Below, piece by piece: positions 12,445 through 23,460 of a DNA stretch of 64,000 nucleotides; positions within the stretch are counted from its first letter, which is position 1, and the number at the start of each line of letters is the position of its first letter. The notes beneath the pieces were generated by a model. It had not been told where the DNA came from. It searched no databases and worked only from the letters and a program-made list of their open reading frames with translations. The stretch is taken from NCBI GenBank assembly GCA_963920635.1, contig OY987298.1, positions 129,217,735 through 129,281,734 of the forward strand, written 5' to 3'. The DNA comes from Pseudeuparius sepicola (Eukaryota > Arthropoda > Insecta > Coleoptera > Anthribidae). The position numbers were made by a program, and so were the translations under genes.

Positions 12445-12700
12445 GGGCGGCGCGCACGCGGTCCCCCCCCCCCCCCCTCCCCCACTTCAACTGCGTGCCC
12501 GTATTTCGGCAGGGAATTATGCGGCCGCTATATGCGGCGGAAAATAAGCCGCGGCCCGGTCAAGCGTCGGCCGTAAGTCGGCCTGCCGATGACGTATAGT
12601 GCGACCGGGCCGATTTATGCGCCATCTGCCGCTGATACGGACCGCCCGGTTCGGAACGGGTACGTCGACGCGTGGAGCTCAGCGGCGGGCACGCTGGACG
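12445..12700. promoter_or_regulatory. GC-rich island, candidate regulatory DNA
   Basis: Base composition switches sharply to CpG-rich between AT-rich flanks. It starts with a C tract (about 12461-12484) and contains AT cores in GC surroundings such as AAAATAAGCCGCGG and CGATTTATGCGCC. No coding frame of known type and no inverted repeats. The regulatory role is inference. Confidence 0.4.
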
Positions 12701-12736
12701 CTTGACAGATTTTGGAAATTGTTCCGGTGTTTAAAA

Positions 12737-15700
12737 CCTGGACCGACACTATATTAAAGACCCGAGCATGACGTCATATTTCATTGTTGTTTGCGGACTG
12801 TGGTGGCGCCACTCGACAAAAAAAAAAGTCGACATATTATAGGTTATAGGGGGTATTCTGTGGTTATTGGTATGTAAGTTACTGACGTTTAAAATATCCC
12901 AAATTTTAAATATCCAGCTTTACTACGATTTGCCTTCTTTTTACGGTAAGGAATTGTCTTTGAGTCCAGTATTTAGCAGTTTAATCCTATTAACACAGCT
13001 TTTATAGGTAGATTTGTTTGTGATAACATGAAATTTCCATGCACATGAAGAAAATGGTATGCACACTGCACAGACCATTATAGGTGGATTGCAGAAGAAT
13101 AAACACTATGTTGGAATTATGGGATGATCTGATCAACTAGCTGAAGAAGGGAAAATTCTAGATATTATTTTGGAAGAGTATTTTGTAACGTATGCAAGAT
13201 TGAAAATAGAACATTTTGCTTATAGCTCCAAAGCGAACCAATAGTCCTCCATATATAGAAGAAACTGAAAAATCTGATACGTTTTATGCTTACTTACACT
13301 ACAACTAGCCATGGACTTCATTTCAAACCAAAAGGTACCAAATACTCTTGCTTGCTTTTTAGACTAGCTTTTCCTAAGAAAATGTATGTAAATATGCCAT
13401 GTGAACTTGTTAAATTAGAGGGACATAACAAACAAATATTTTATTTTGGATATTAAATTCGTTGTAATTCGTTTTTATTTTATAAAAGATTCTGCAACAA
13501 TGGTGTTTTAACATTAAACCACCATGTAAATTGGTTTCGTCGTGTGGCGCCAGTGGCGATCGCTTGAAACAGCGCTATGGTCTTTAATATAGTGTTGGTC
13601 CAGGTTTAACTTATACCTGGACTCTGGACCAACACTATACCTGTGCGTAGCGCCGTTTCATGAGACCGCCATTGGCATTACACGACGAAAAAAATCGACA
13701 GGGTGGTTTAATGGTAAAAACACCATTGTTGCAGAATATTTAAAAAAATAAAAACACGCACATATATGTCTGTTATTACGAAATTAGTAACCGAAATAAA
13801 ATAAAGTGCTTGTATATGATATCCCCTTCCAAGTTAACATGGCATATTTTCATCCATTTTATTAAGAAAAGCGAGTATAAAGACCTTTTGGTTTGAAATG
13901 AAATCCATGGCTGGCTTTAGTGTAAGTAAGTATAGAACGCATTAGATTTTTCAGTTTGCTCTTTATATAGTGGACCATTAGTTCGCTTTGGGGCTTTAAA
14001 CAATTTTTATGTTTTCATTCTTGCATACGTTACAAAATACTCTCCCCAAATATAATATATGTCTGTTATTACGAAATTAGTAACCGAAATAAAATAAAGT
14101 GCTTGTATATGATATCCCCTTCCAAGTTAACATGGCATATTTTCATCCATTTTATTAAGAAAAGCGAGTATAAAGACCTTTTGGTTTGAAATGAAATCCA
14201 TGGCTGGCTTTAGTGTAAGTAAGTATAGAACGCATTAGATTTTTCAGTTTGCTCTTTATATAGTGGACCATTAGTTCGCTTTGGGGCTTTAAACAATTTT
14301 TATGTTTTCATTCTTGCATACGTTACAAAATACTCTCCCCAAATATAATATATGTCTGTTATTACGAAATTAGTAACCGAAATAAAATAAAGTGCTTGTA
14401 TATGATATCCCCTTCCAAGTTAACATGGCATATTTTCATCCATTTTATTAAGAAAAGCGAGTATAAAGACCTTTTGGTTTGAAATGAAATCCATGGCTGG
14501 CTTTAGTGTAAGTAAGTATAGAACGCATTAGATTTTTCAGTTTGCTCTTTATATAGTGGACCATTAGTTCGCTTTGGGGCTTTAAACAATTTTTATGTTT
14601 TCATTCTTGCATACGTTACAAAATACTCTCCCCAAATATAATATCTAAAATTCTAGCTTCTTCAAATGGTTTAACAAGATCATCTCGTAATTCCAAAATA
14701 GTGTTTATTATTCTGCAATTCACGTAAAGATCTGTGCATACAATTTTCTTCACGTGCATGGAAATTTCATGTTATCACAAACAGATCTACCTATAAAAAC
14801 TACGTTAATATTACAAAACTGAAAAATATGGACTGCAAAGAGACAAACAAATTCTATATTCGTTTGTAACGCTAAATGTTCAAATTTCATTGAACTACTA
14901 TTTAATAAACCATGTTTTTGTTTTGCTGTTAATAAAGGAAGTGTCGAGGAAGTCAAGATGCCGTTAGTTTTTTCGAACTTCAAGTGTCTTGAACTTTACA
15001 TCAGAAAGCAGAAATGGATAACTGCTATAAAAAAAATCAGATTTCATAGCAAAAGGCAGTTTAAAATTTGCTCATGTATGTTCAAAACATTTTATTACAT
15101 GCAAATTAATTTTTATACATTTTATTTTAATTTAGTTTTAATTTTTTTATTTAGTTTAAATAAGAGTTTTGACAATGCTTATAGGAACACTTTTAAATTT
15201 GAGGCAACGTGCACTCTAATTGGGGGTCTTCCTTAAATATTTTCATCCGGTTTTCAAATATTTAATTCAATCCATACACTTAATAAGGGTGGCGGATTTA
15301 TTCATTCTGTGGACAATTTTCTTCAAGATAAGCTTAGCTTGTACGAACAAGGATTTTTCTTTTTATACAAATAATCTACATTATTATTTCTAAAATATAT
15401 GTATTACGAATTCAGTTACTTACGTTACTAACGAGCGTTCGTTTAAAGCAGTTTACCTCGGGAGATCTCTAGGTCTCAGCTAAAGTGCAAATTGTCAGAA
15501 TTCGCGAAAAATGACAAATAATATAAACAAACTGACGTACATTTTACCTATAACTACAAGAACCTATTTTGAAGCCTTTAAATGAATGCTTTATGTTAAT
15601 TTGTATTGCATTTTCAATTATCTATTTCCTTCTCAAAATTCCGTATTTTATAACTTATAAATCATAAATTTCATAAATAATCGGTGAACACGTTTTTACA

Positions 15701-16331
15701 AGAAAAGTCTAATTCTCCATAGGTATATCAACTGATTGATTACGTAACCAGTTCAGTTAGAGTAGTAACTTTACGTAACTAGTTACATAAAATTTTACTT
15801 TACACAAATAGTTAGGTACATAAAACTGGACGTATCATCACTTGCTTAGGTTTTGAAAGATGTCACTTTATTTATACTATGTCAAAATTAGGAAAAGTAT
15901 TTATAGACATCTATATCTATTAACCTTAACTATATAATATGTTGTCTTTGATTTTGAATGCTCCACCTGTCCACTAACAAATCGGTTACTCAAATATTTG
16001 AAGCCGCTCAATAATAATTTAAGTTGTTAAAGGCCTTTTGTTGCTTCTTATAACAGCTTATTGTTAACACTAAATAAGTAGGTAATAATATTCATATTCA
16101 GTTTTATGACGAAACCATCTAAAATACGTCAAAACTACACAAAAGTTATTTATGAATCAAGCTTTATTGTTCCACAACGGACGTCATTTCAGACTCGATC
16201 AGTTATTTTGTTGGACTGCCTTATAGGTACCCGCTTTAAAATATAATAAAGTATCCTTTTTTTCGTACACTAGCGCCACTCCAGTTCGCAATTATGGCGT
16301 CATGCGCGGGTCTTTAATATAGTGTTCATCC
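12737..16331. mobile_element. Large composite fold-back with asymmetric right arm
   Basis: Ends reading CCTGGACCGACACTATATT recur inverted at 13579-13604, again directly at about 13616, and inverted near 16309-16331 (GGTCTTTAATATAGTG). The region 12960-13604 is an inverted copy of 13616 to about 14800, with the dyad near 13610. The right arm is longer because a 293-bp segment is triplicated and because 14820-16250 has no partner. Short frames in the arms (for example VNCRIINTILELRDD on the minus strand near 14700) are broken and not assigned. Confidence 0.65.
13768..14646. repeat. 293-bp tandem repeat, three near-identical copies
   Basis: Units start at 13768, 14061 and 14354, each with GTCTGTTATTACGAAATTAG at its head and TACTCTCCCCAAATATAATA at its tail. 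The three units appear virtually identical, so the amplification is recent or homogenised. The opposite arm (about 13180-13440) has a single, diverged counterpart. Confidence 0.95.
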
Positions 16332-16860
16332 AACTTATATATACGCATAGGCATTTTTCCCAATATAGTGTATTAGTGTTACCCATATAGGCCATATATA
16401 ACTATATTGCGATCCTTAATCAACGATTGCGATACACCATAACCTTAGAAGATAAGCCCATTTTTGGCGTCGGTTCGTTGACAATGATCCGTCCGGACAG
16501 CACTTCTAGTTCAAAGTACAAACAACAATAATTTCTGCGTGGGATTATGTTTTATAGGTTTTAAAGAGCATATGGTATGGACAATCATTTTTAGGAGTAT
16601 ATGCACCATTTATGAAAAGATTAATCCCTTAACTGGTTTAGGAACTAAACTATCTCCAAGAATGTAGGTAGTCCATGGAAACAGTCATATATAATACATA
16701 TTATTATTTATTTGCCTTTCCAATTATAATAATTAAAATAATTAAAATTAGTATTTACTAAAAACCTCATGCGAACCAATTTTCAAGTTGATCCAATGAA
16801 AACTGAAAAAAATATAAGGAAATCAACATGGGAGGCTCTGTATCTGTTAAACTAGATATG
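16332..16860. other. Interval with no recognised gene
   Basis: AT-rich; no coding frame or repeat pair recognised. Confidence 0.6.
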
Positions 16861-17339
16861 TACAGGGTGTTCCCGTATATTTTGACCCACCCCTAGAGCC
16901 TATATTTTTCGAGTTAGAAAAAAAATATTTAAATGAAAGTTGTAGGCTTTTTTCTAAACAGCTAGGATCTGTTACTAGATAAAACAAATGAGCGTCGCAA
17001 ATTTATGAAAAAATATAAACTTTCTTTTTTTAATGGAACACCCTGTATATTTGTGGATTTTTGAATTGCCTGCATTTTTCCGATTCCAACAATATAAATA
17101 TATTATATATTTGCTCTAATCATTCGCATGATATTCCCTAATTGCAGATAAATACGATCTTTATATTTAATCAAGGTTACCATGGAAAAACATTTCAAGT
17201 TAGGCAAGGGCATTCCTGTCAATCCATTATTTTTGGGACAATACACCTTGGTACCCTACAACTTTCATTTAAGTAATTTTTTCTAACTCGAAAAATGGAG
17301 GCTCTAGGGGTGGGTCAAAATATACGGGAACACCCTGTA
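16861..17339. mobile_element. CAGGGTG fold-back, family K copy 1
   Basis: Ends TACAGGGTGTTCCCGTATAT and complement, with terminal inverted repeats of about 100 bp (left arm to about 16955, right arm from about 17255). A unique central part contains an internal ACACCCTGTATA near 17040. A second copy at 54637-55106 is highly similar throughout. The flanking TA fits Tc1/mariner-type insertion. Confidence 0.85.
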
Positions 17340-17810
17340 CAAAATGAATATAATTTTATTATTTAAAACTCGGCTATTTAGGTTTTTGGTCATGATATTC
17401 TTTCAGAGTAAACTTGCTTATCTTATCATCGCTATCATTTTTATAGGTAGCGACAATAATTTACGATTATTATTATTAATAGATAATACGAATAATTTTC
17501 AAATCGTAATTCACCTTTGAGTGAATTTTTAACTTTGCACATCTAGACCTTTTTTCCAGTGTGAGTAAAAGAAAAAGCACTCTAGTCCATTAATGAATGA
17601 ATAAAATCTCTTAATAACCCGCTTCATTTTACTTCCATTATATTATACAATATATTATGTTGCTTTTTCTCTTATTGCCCTGAGCAATCGCAAAATGAAA
17701 CTTTTGGATTAAATGTATGAAAGTTGATCAAGTCAATTACGGTGTTATCATATCTCGGAGTTGGAACTGTGCCTGGACTTTCTGTTTTCTCGAATTAATT
17801 CCAACTTATC
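17340..17810. other. Interval with no recognised gene
   Basis: AT-rich; nothing recognised. Confidence 0.6.
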
Positions 17811-18666
17811 TACAGTGTGTCCCCAGATGGGGTACCGCACTCTTGCAAACTTTCTTATATTTCATTTTTCGACAAAAAGTCATTCTTGATAAAAAGTTGT
17901 TCTTAAAATAAGATTGGCATGGAAAAAGTTAACATTACTTATACTGGGTGACCAGAAAATTGAAAAAACGTTAATTAACATAAAAGTTATAAGTTATTAT
18001 ATAGTTATAAAGAAAATTTGTTCATTGTGTTAAGTTACTTAGGTGTACAAAATTTCAAAGTGTAAGGCCTACTTTGATTTTTTGATTTTTTTTCTTGTTT
18101 TTCTTCGATTAAATGTTTTTCTGTAAATAGTATGACAAAACTGTATTAACAAAAGTTACTCAGAGTATTAAACTATGTACGATGAAAAAATTTTATCAAT
18201 CCTGGCCTACTTTGATTTTGTTCCAATATTTTCCAAAATACAAAGTAGGCCTAGGATTGTTAAATTTTGTCGTCAGGCGCAGTTTTCCATTCTGGGTAAC
18301 TTTTGTTAATATACAGTTTTGTCATACTATTTTCAGAAAACCATTTAATCAAAGAACAACAAGAAAAAATCAAAAAATCAAAGTACTCGTAACTTTTTGA
18401 AATTTTGTACACTTAAGTAACTTACCACGCTAAACAAATTTTCTTTATAACTTTTTTCACTATCTCTACAAATAGAGGCAGTTTACTCTTATATTAATTA
18501 ATATTTTTTCAATTTTCTGGTCACCCAGTATAAGTGATGTTAACTTTTTCCATGCCAATCTTATTTTAAGAACACGCAAAACTTTTTATCTAGAATGACT
18601 TTTCTCGACAAATCAAATCTAAGAAACTTTACAAGAGTGCGGTACCTCATGTAGGGACACACTGTA
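17811..18666. mobile_element. CAGTGTG fold-back, outer layer
   Basis: The left end TACAGTGTGTCCCCAGATG is matched by GTAGGGACACACTGTA at the right. Arms of about 130 bp surround a second fold-back (17942-18540). The outer arms meet the inner element symmetrically at AACATTACTTA and TAAGTGATGTT, so the inner element occupies the dyad of the outer one. Confidence 0.85.
17942..18540. mobile_element. Inner fold-back at the dyad of 17811-18666
   Basis: Ends TACTGGGTGACCAGAAAATT and complement with TA outside. The arms pair almost to the middle; AGGCCTACTTTGATTTT-like segments occur on both sides of about 18235. The same module, AGGCCTACTTTGATTTTTTG, occurs in the fold-back at 49794-50412, which shows shared ancestry of the interiors. 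Confidence 0.8.
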
Positions 18667-18772
18667 TATATTGACAAAGTACCAATGATGAGCAGTTAAT
18701 ATGAAATGTGTGTTTGTTTAGCTTATTACCCAGAATTATAAATTAAACATTATAAATTAATCTAAGAAAATA

Positions 18773-20750
18773 TGATTATGTAGAGATGGGAAGGAGGGAA
18801 CGTTCCCGTTCGTGCTCGGAGAACGAACGTTCGCGAACGTTCCCTACCCATGTGCGCGCACGTATTCTCAAGAGCACGAAAGAGCACGAAAAGGAACGTT
18901 CCCTTGAAAATGCTCAAAATGCTCGAAATTTCAGGCACAAAAGGAATAAGGTGTGACGACATTTGAAAAATTTGGCAATATCGCAATTTTCGAAATCGAA
19001 GTGGCACCGCTGCTACCGAGGCACGCGCGAGTGCAATGGAGCACGCGCCTGCGCTTCCGCGTAGTTATACAGGGTGTTCCTTAATAACATGCTAATACTT
19101 AAGGGGGTTATTCTTGGGCCCATTTTAAGAAAAAAACTTCATATGAACGTATGTCGTAAACGTCCTAACTTTTGAGATACAGGGCGTTAAAGTGCATTTT
19201 TTTTAATTGAATTTTGGCTACATCTCCCGAAATAATCAAGCTGCTGAACTGAAATTTGGCACTGCTACGTTTTTGGGGATGGAGAATAAGCTGAAAATGT
19301 GAAATTTCACCGTATCTCACTGAGGGCGCCACTTGCGCTGTTTTTTGATCACGCTTTTACGCGTAACTTTTTTGAGGTTATCTTTTTGGTCCTGCAGGTC
19401 CATCGTTTTAGTGCATCTTTTCATTCTGCAATAAAAAGGTACTCTTGTTTCATAACGAATAAATCAACCGTTTGCGTTGAAATTACCAAAACGTTCTCCA
19501 AAACACCTGTTGACTTCAATATACGAAACATAAAATTTTTACCTACCACCTTCAAGTGTTACAGATCAACTGTACCATTTAAACTGAGAAAAAAATCCCT
19601 ATGAACAACGTACCAAAAATTATTCACTTTCAAAATGGAAAGGATTGAATTTGACAAAATTTGGACACTCTATTTCAAGAAAATCAATGATGTTTTGACC
19701 AATGCCCATTTGGCATTTTTTTCATCATTTTGAATGTACAGTTGATCTGTAACATTTGAAAGCAGTAGGTGATAATTTTATGTTTCGAATATTGGAATCA
19801 ACAGGTGTTTTGGGGCACGTTTTGGTAATTTCAACGCAAACGGTTGATTTAATCGTTATGAAACAAGAGTACCTTTTTCTTGCAGAATGAAAAGAGGCAC
19901 TAAAATGATGGACCTGCAGGACCAAAAAGATAACCTCAAAAAAGTTACGCGTAAAAGCGTGATCCAAAACCAGCGCAAGTGGCGCCCTCTGTGAGATACG
20001 GTGAAATTGACATTTTCAGCTTATTCTCCATCCCCAAAAACATAGCAGTGCCAAATTTCAGTTCAGCAACTTGATTATTTCGGGAGATGTAGCCAAAATT
20101 CAATTTAAAAAAATTAACTTTAACGCCCTGTATCTCAAAAGTTAGGACGTTTACGACTTACGTTCATATGAAGTTTTTTTCTTAAAATGGGCCCAAGAAT
20201 AACCCCCTTAAGTATTAGCATGTTATTAAGGAACACCCTGTATATTACGATATTACTGTGGCGCGCGGCACGCTTATTGTAGGTGGGTAATGCGCTACGA
20301 CTAAAAGTGCTACGATCGTCGAACTTCGTAGTTGAATTGTAAGATATAATAAATTCTGTCTTCTATACCATTGAGTAAGATCGTCGAGCATTTTTTTTTG
20401 TAATACCCGTTCTTCCGTATTGACAAAGGCAAGATGGAGACACAAGCGCACTGCGAACTGAGGTAAAAGGGCAAGCTTGACGATCCCGCCATCATCAATC
20501 TTTGAGCATTTTCGGCATTTTGAGCACTTTGTGAATATTCTTGAGCATTTTAGGAACGTGCTCGAGAATTTTCATAAAAATGAGAATTTTCAGAATAAAA
20601 CATTTAATTGCTTTTTCTTATCCTTTGAAAGGAGCTGATCATTTTGCTATAATGAAACACTTATCTATGTCGTTTATTTTCGTTTATTCTCGTTCGTGCT
20701 CGTTCGTTCTTGCTGAAAATGCTCGAGCATTTTGCATCTCTATAATTATG
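18773..20750. mobile_element. hAT non-autonomous element with 8-bp duplication, hosting a fold-back
   Basis: The element is 18781-20742. Its ends are TAGAGATGGG and, at the right, GCATCTCTA. Flanks TGATTATG (18773-18780) and TAATTATG (20743-20750) match at 7 of 8. Subterminal regions are dense in GAACG/GAGCACGA at the left and CTCGTTCG/TGCTCGAGCA at the right. The TAGAGATGG-type end is typical of hAT. Most of its length is a later insertion, the fold-back 19068-20242. Confidence 0.8.
19068..20242. mobile_element. CAGGGTG fold-back, full-length reference copy of core family D
   Basis: TACAGGGTGTTCCTTAATAA and complement at the ends, with TA outside. The arms pair over almost the entire 1175 bp at high identity, dyad near 19655. 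The arms carry the module around ATCTCCCGAAATAATCAAGC and TTTTTTGAGGTTATCTTTTT, which recurs at 3985-4956, 41254-41478, 50721-51246 and 51541-52130. Open frames in both arms are mirror images and not proteins. Confidence 0.95.
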
Positions 20751-20754
20751 ATTA

Positions 20755-20994
20755 TACCGTACTTTCACCGTTTTAGTAGACATAGGGGAATAGGCCGCGC
20801 GTCGCCGGGCGTCCAGCTAGGTTTGTCAGTCGTTGGCGGGGGGAGTACACAGTAGTCCCGCACCGCTTATCAGTCGAGTTTTGCGAGCAAAAAACACGCC
20901 CCGCCCCCCGCCAACGACTGACGAACCTAGCCGAATACACGGCGGCGCGCCGCCCAGCCATGGCGATGTCTACTAAAACGGTGAAAGTACGGTA
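20755..20994. mobile_element. 240-bp miniature element with perfect 29-bp ends
   Basis: TACCGTACTTTCACCGTTTT (20755) continues as a perfect 29-bp inverted repeat to 20966-20994. Inside, a second GC-rich inverted pair (TTTGTCAGTCGTTGGCGG and its complement at about 20905-20925) makes it a near-complete hairpin. It starts only 4 bp after the hAT element's target duplication. Confidence 0.85.
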
Positions 20995-21432
20995 TAAATT
21001 GGTCTTTTATCTCTGAAAATAAAAGCCCAATTTGTACGAGTAGTTTTGCTAATGGGCAAGATAGCCCTTGAGAATAAAATTATTTAGAAAAATTTCCGGC
21101 ACGAGTGATACTTGTCGAGATTATTTCACGAATACGATTTAATAATTTCTGTATTAATTTTTTCTATGTTTACATTTCCAAAACGACTCATTTTGAACCA
21201 GTTTATTGACAGCTTCGACTGCAGCGTCATTCGAGTAAACAAACATGACTCTTGGATATCCAAGGCAAATGCGATTATACCTTTTCTGTATGTTTGTCAT
21301 AAATTTAAACGGAGACGGAGGTCTTATAACAACAATGTAGCAATGTAAAAATTTGCAAGCTGCATAATTTAGAACAGTGTTGTAAAACACACCAATTTTA
21401 AGAAGTACGTGTTTGTATCGAACAGATTCGCG

Positions 21433-21445
21433 GTTGCTAAGCAAC
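21433..21445. promoter_or_regulatory. RFX X-box-like palindrome
   Basis: GTTGCTAAGCAAC is a near-perfect inverted repeat close to the RFX-factor X-box consensus GTNRCC-N-RGYAAC. It lies in otherwise unremarkable AT-rich DNA, and a single site can arise by chance. Confidence 0.3.
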
Positions 21446-21769
21446 GAAGTGATAATTGCCCAAGTGGTATTACCGCTTTGTTTTTGGACAAGTGCAATAA
21501 TTATCGCTAGCAGAGGCATGTGATTGGTTGGATTTTTGTTAAAGGAGCTACCTTATTGGATGCAAGCAGTACGAGGGAAATAATCCCGGTAATTTTTAAG
21601 ATCATCGCCCGTAAGATCTTAACTGGGATATTCTGTACCACTATTAGGTATTTAGACTAAATTTCTTCTGGCCCTTTTTGCGATGGGCAGACTATACATC
21701 TTGCATCTTTTGTGGCAACGTCAATTATTATATTCGTTGCAACGAATCTCAAAAACTGTCCCACAACCT

Positions 21770-22130
21770 CCCCGTTTGACCGTGCACTTTTGACGTCTTC
21801 GGCGCGGCCAAAGTGCAAAAGGCGACGCCGGTTCTGGCGCCGTAAATAAGGCGGGGGCGTGGGCCCGGAGCCGCCTCCGCCGACCAATGATCCGGGCGGC
21901 GGCCGCCTTTTTCCGGCCGGATTCTGCGCCCGCCACCGGCGCTTCCGGTGCGGAAAAAGCGCGCCAGGTCGCCGGAGATATACGCTCACCTGGGCGGCAG
22001 TTGGGCCAGGTCCTGAATGTAATGCCGCCGCGTGAAAATTTGATATCGAGGAGGGCGTGCAGGTCATGCGAAACTGCATACTCGCGGCGCACAAGAATTA
22101 TGGCGGCGTTTTGCCTCCTTAAGAACCCTT
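21770..22130. promoter_or_regulatory. GC-rich island, candidate regulatory DNA
   Basis: A strongly GC-rich stretch including GGCGGCGGCCGCC, TAAATAAGGCGGGGGC and ATGGCGGC motifs. Long open frames on both strands reflect base composition; the peptides are low-complexity and match no family I recognise. Confidence 0.4.
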
Positions 22131-22169
22131 AGGATTTATGAAAGCCTTGAACGGTGGCACCAGCCGGTA

Positions 22170-23460
22170 TACAGGGTTTCCCAACAAAAACTTGACCCCT
22201 CAAAAATTAGAAAACCGATTAATATTTCAAAATTCGCCGACACCCGTCGATTTTTGTTCTCGGGGGGAGCTTTTTTATACAGTCAAACCAACTCGATATG
22301 TTCATCGTTCATCCCCCTAATCCCTATATAGCAACCCCAACTTTAAAATTTCAAATGTAACTGTGCACACTTGTGGCGCATCATTTTGTTGCGAATACAG
22401 TGATGCATCGTTTTTAGAAATCTGTTGAGATTTGACAGAATTATTGGCTAAGACGGAAGTTGACAATCCACTGTACGTCTAGTAGTTTCTACACAAATGC
22501 CCGCCACTAATAAGTTTTTTTAATCTACTACACACGACCAAATTACCTAGTTTTTATTGACGTGTCGATCAGTTTACAAAAAAGTTACAAATGAAAAAGT
22601 TGAAACAAAACAAGTTCATACGAATTCAAATCTTATATCTTTTTAAAATGAGTAACAAGAACAAGAAGTCACAGTCACAAAAAAGGCCCCGTTTTTTTTT
22701 CTTGTAGGTAACTACGAAATCGTTAGATTCAGCCTGCTATTAAAAGTGTAAACGTGTTTTTGAAATGGTTTATTCTATCGCGAAAAGGTAAGAAATTGTT
22801 GCAATTCGTGCTGTAGCTTTAGCGAAATCATGATTTCGATAACAAATTGCAATAATTTCTACCCTTTCCGTGATAGAATATACCATTTCCATTAGGTTTC
22901 CACTTTCAATAGCAGGATAAAACTAATGATTTCGTGGTTACAGGCAAAAAAACGGGAACTTTTTTTGTGACAATGACTTCTTGTTACATATTTTAAAAAG
23001 ATATAAGGTTTGAATTCGTATGAACTTGTTTTGCTTCAGCTTTTTCATTTGTGACTTTTTTGTAAATTGGTCGACACATCAATAAAAACTAGGTAATTTG
23101 GTCTTGTGTAGTAGATTAAAAAAACTTATTAGTGGCGGGCATTTGTGTAGAAATTACTAGGCGTACAGTGGATTGTCAACTTTCCGTTTTTAGCCAATAA
23201 TTCTGTCAACATTAGCCCCGTCAACAGAATTCTAAAAACGATACATCATTGTATTTCCAATAAAAAGGGCTTTGAAATGATGTGCCACAAGGGGTAGTTC
23301 CATTTGAAATTTTAAAGTTGAGGTTGCTAGGGATTAGAGGTTGGCTTGACTGTCAAAAAAGCTACACCCAAGAACAAAAATCGACGAATCTCGGCGAATT
23401 TTCAAATATTTTTCGGTTTTCTAGTTTTTGTGGGGTCAAGTTTTCTGGGGAAACCCTGTA
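22170..23460. mobile_element. CAGGGTTTCCC fold-back, 1.29 kb
   Basis: TACAGGGTTTCCCAACAAAA and the complement ending GGAAACCCTGTA. The arms pair almost continuously with the dyad near 22815, marked by GCGAAATCATGATTTCG. The right end abuts the left arm of the next fold-back at TATAAG, suggesting insertion into that element's left end. Confidence 0.9.

Noticed and set aside
19299..19967. Mirror open frames of about 80-100 codons as genes
   Set aside because: Same reason: they are the two arms of a fold-back, with no family resemblance.
21657..22094. Overlapping long open frames on the minus strand as a gene
   Set aside because: They lie in a GC-rich island where stops are rare; the peptides are Arg/Pro/Gly-rich, overlap in two frames and match no family I know.
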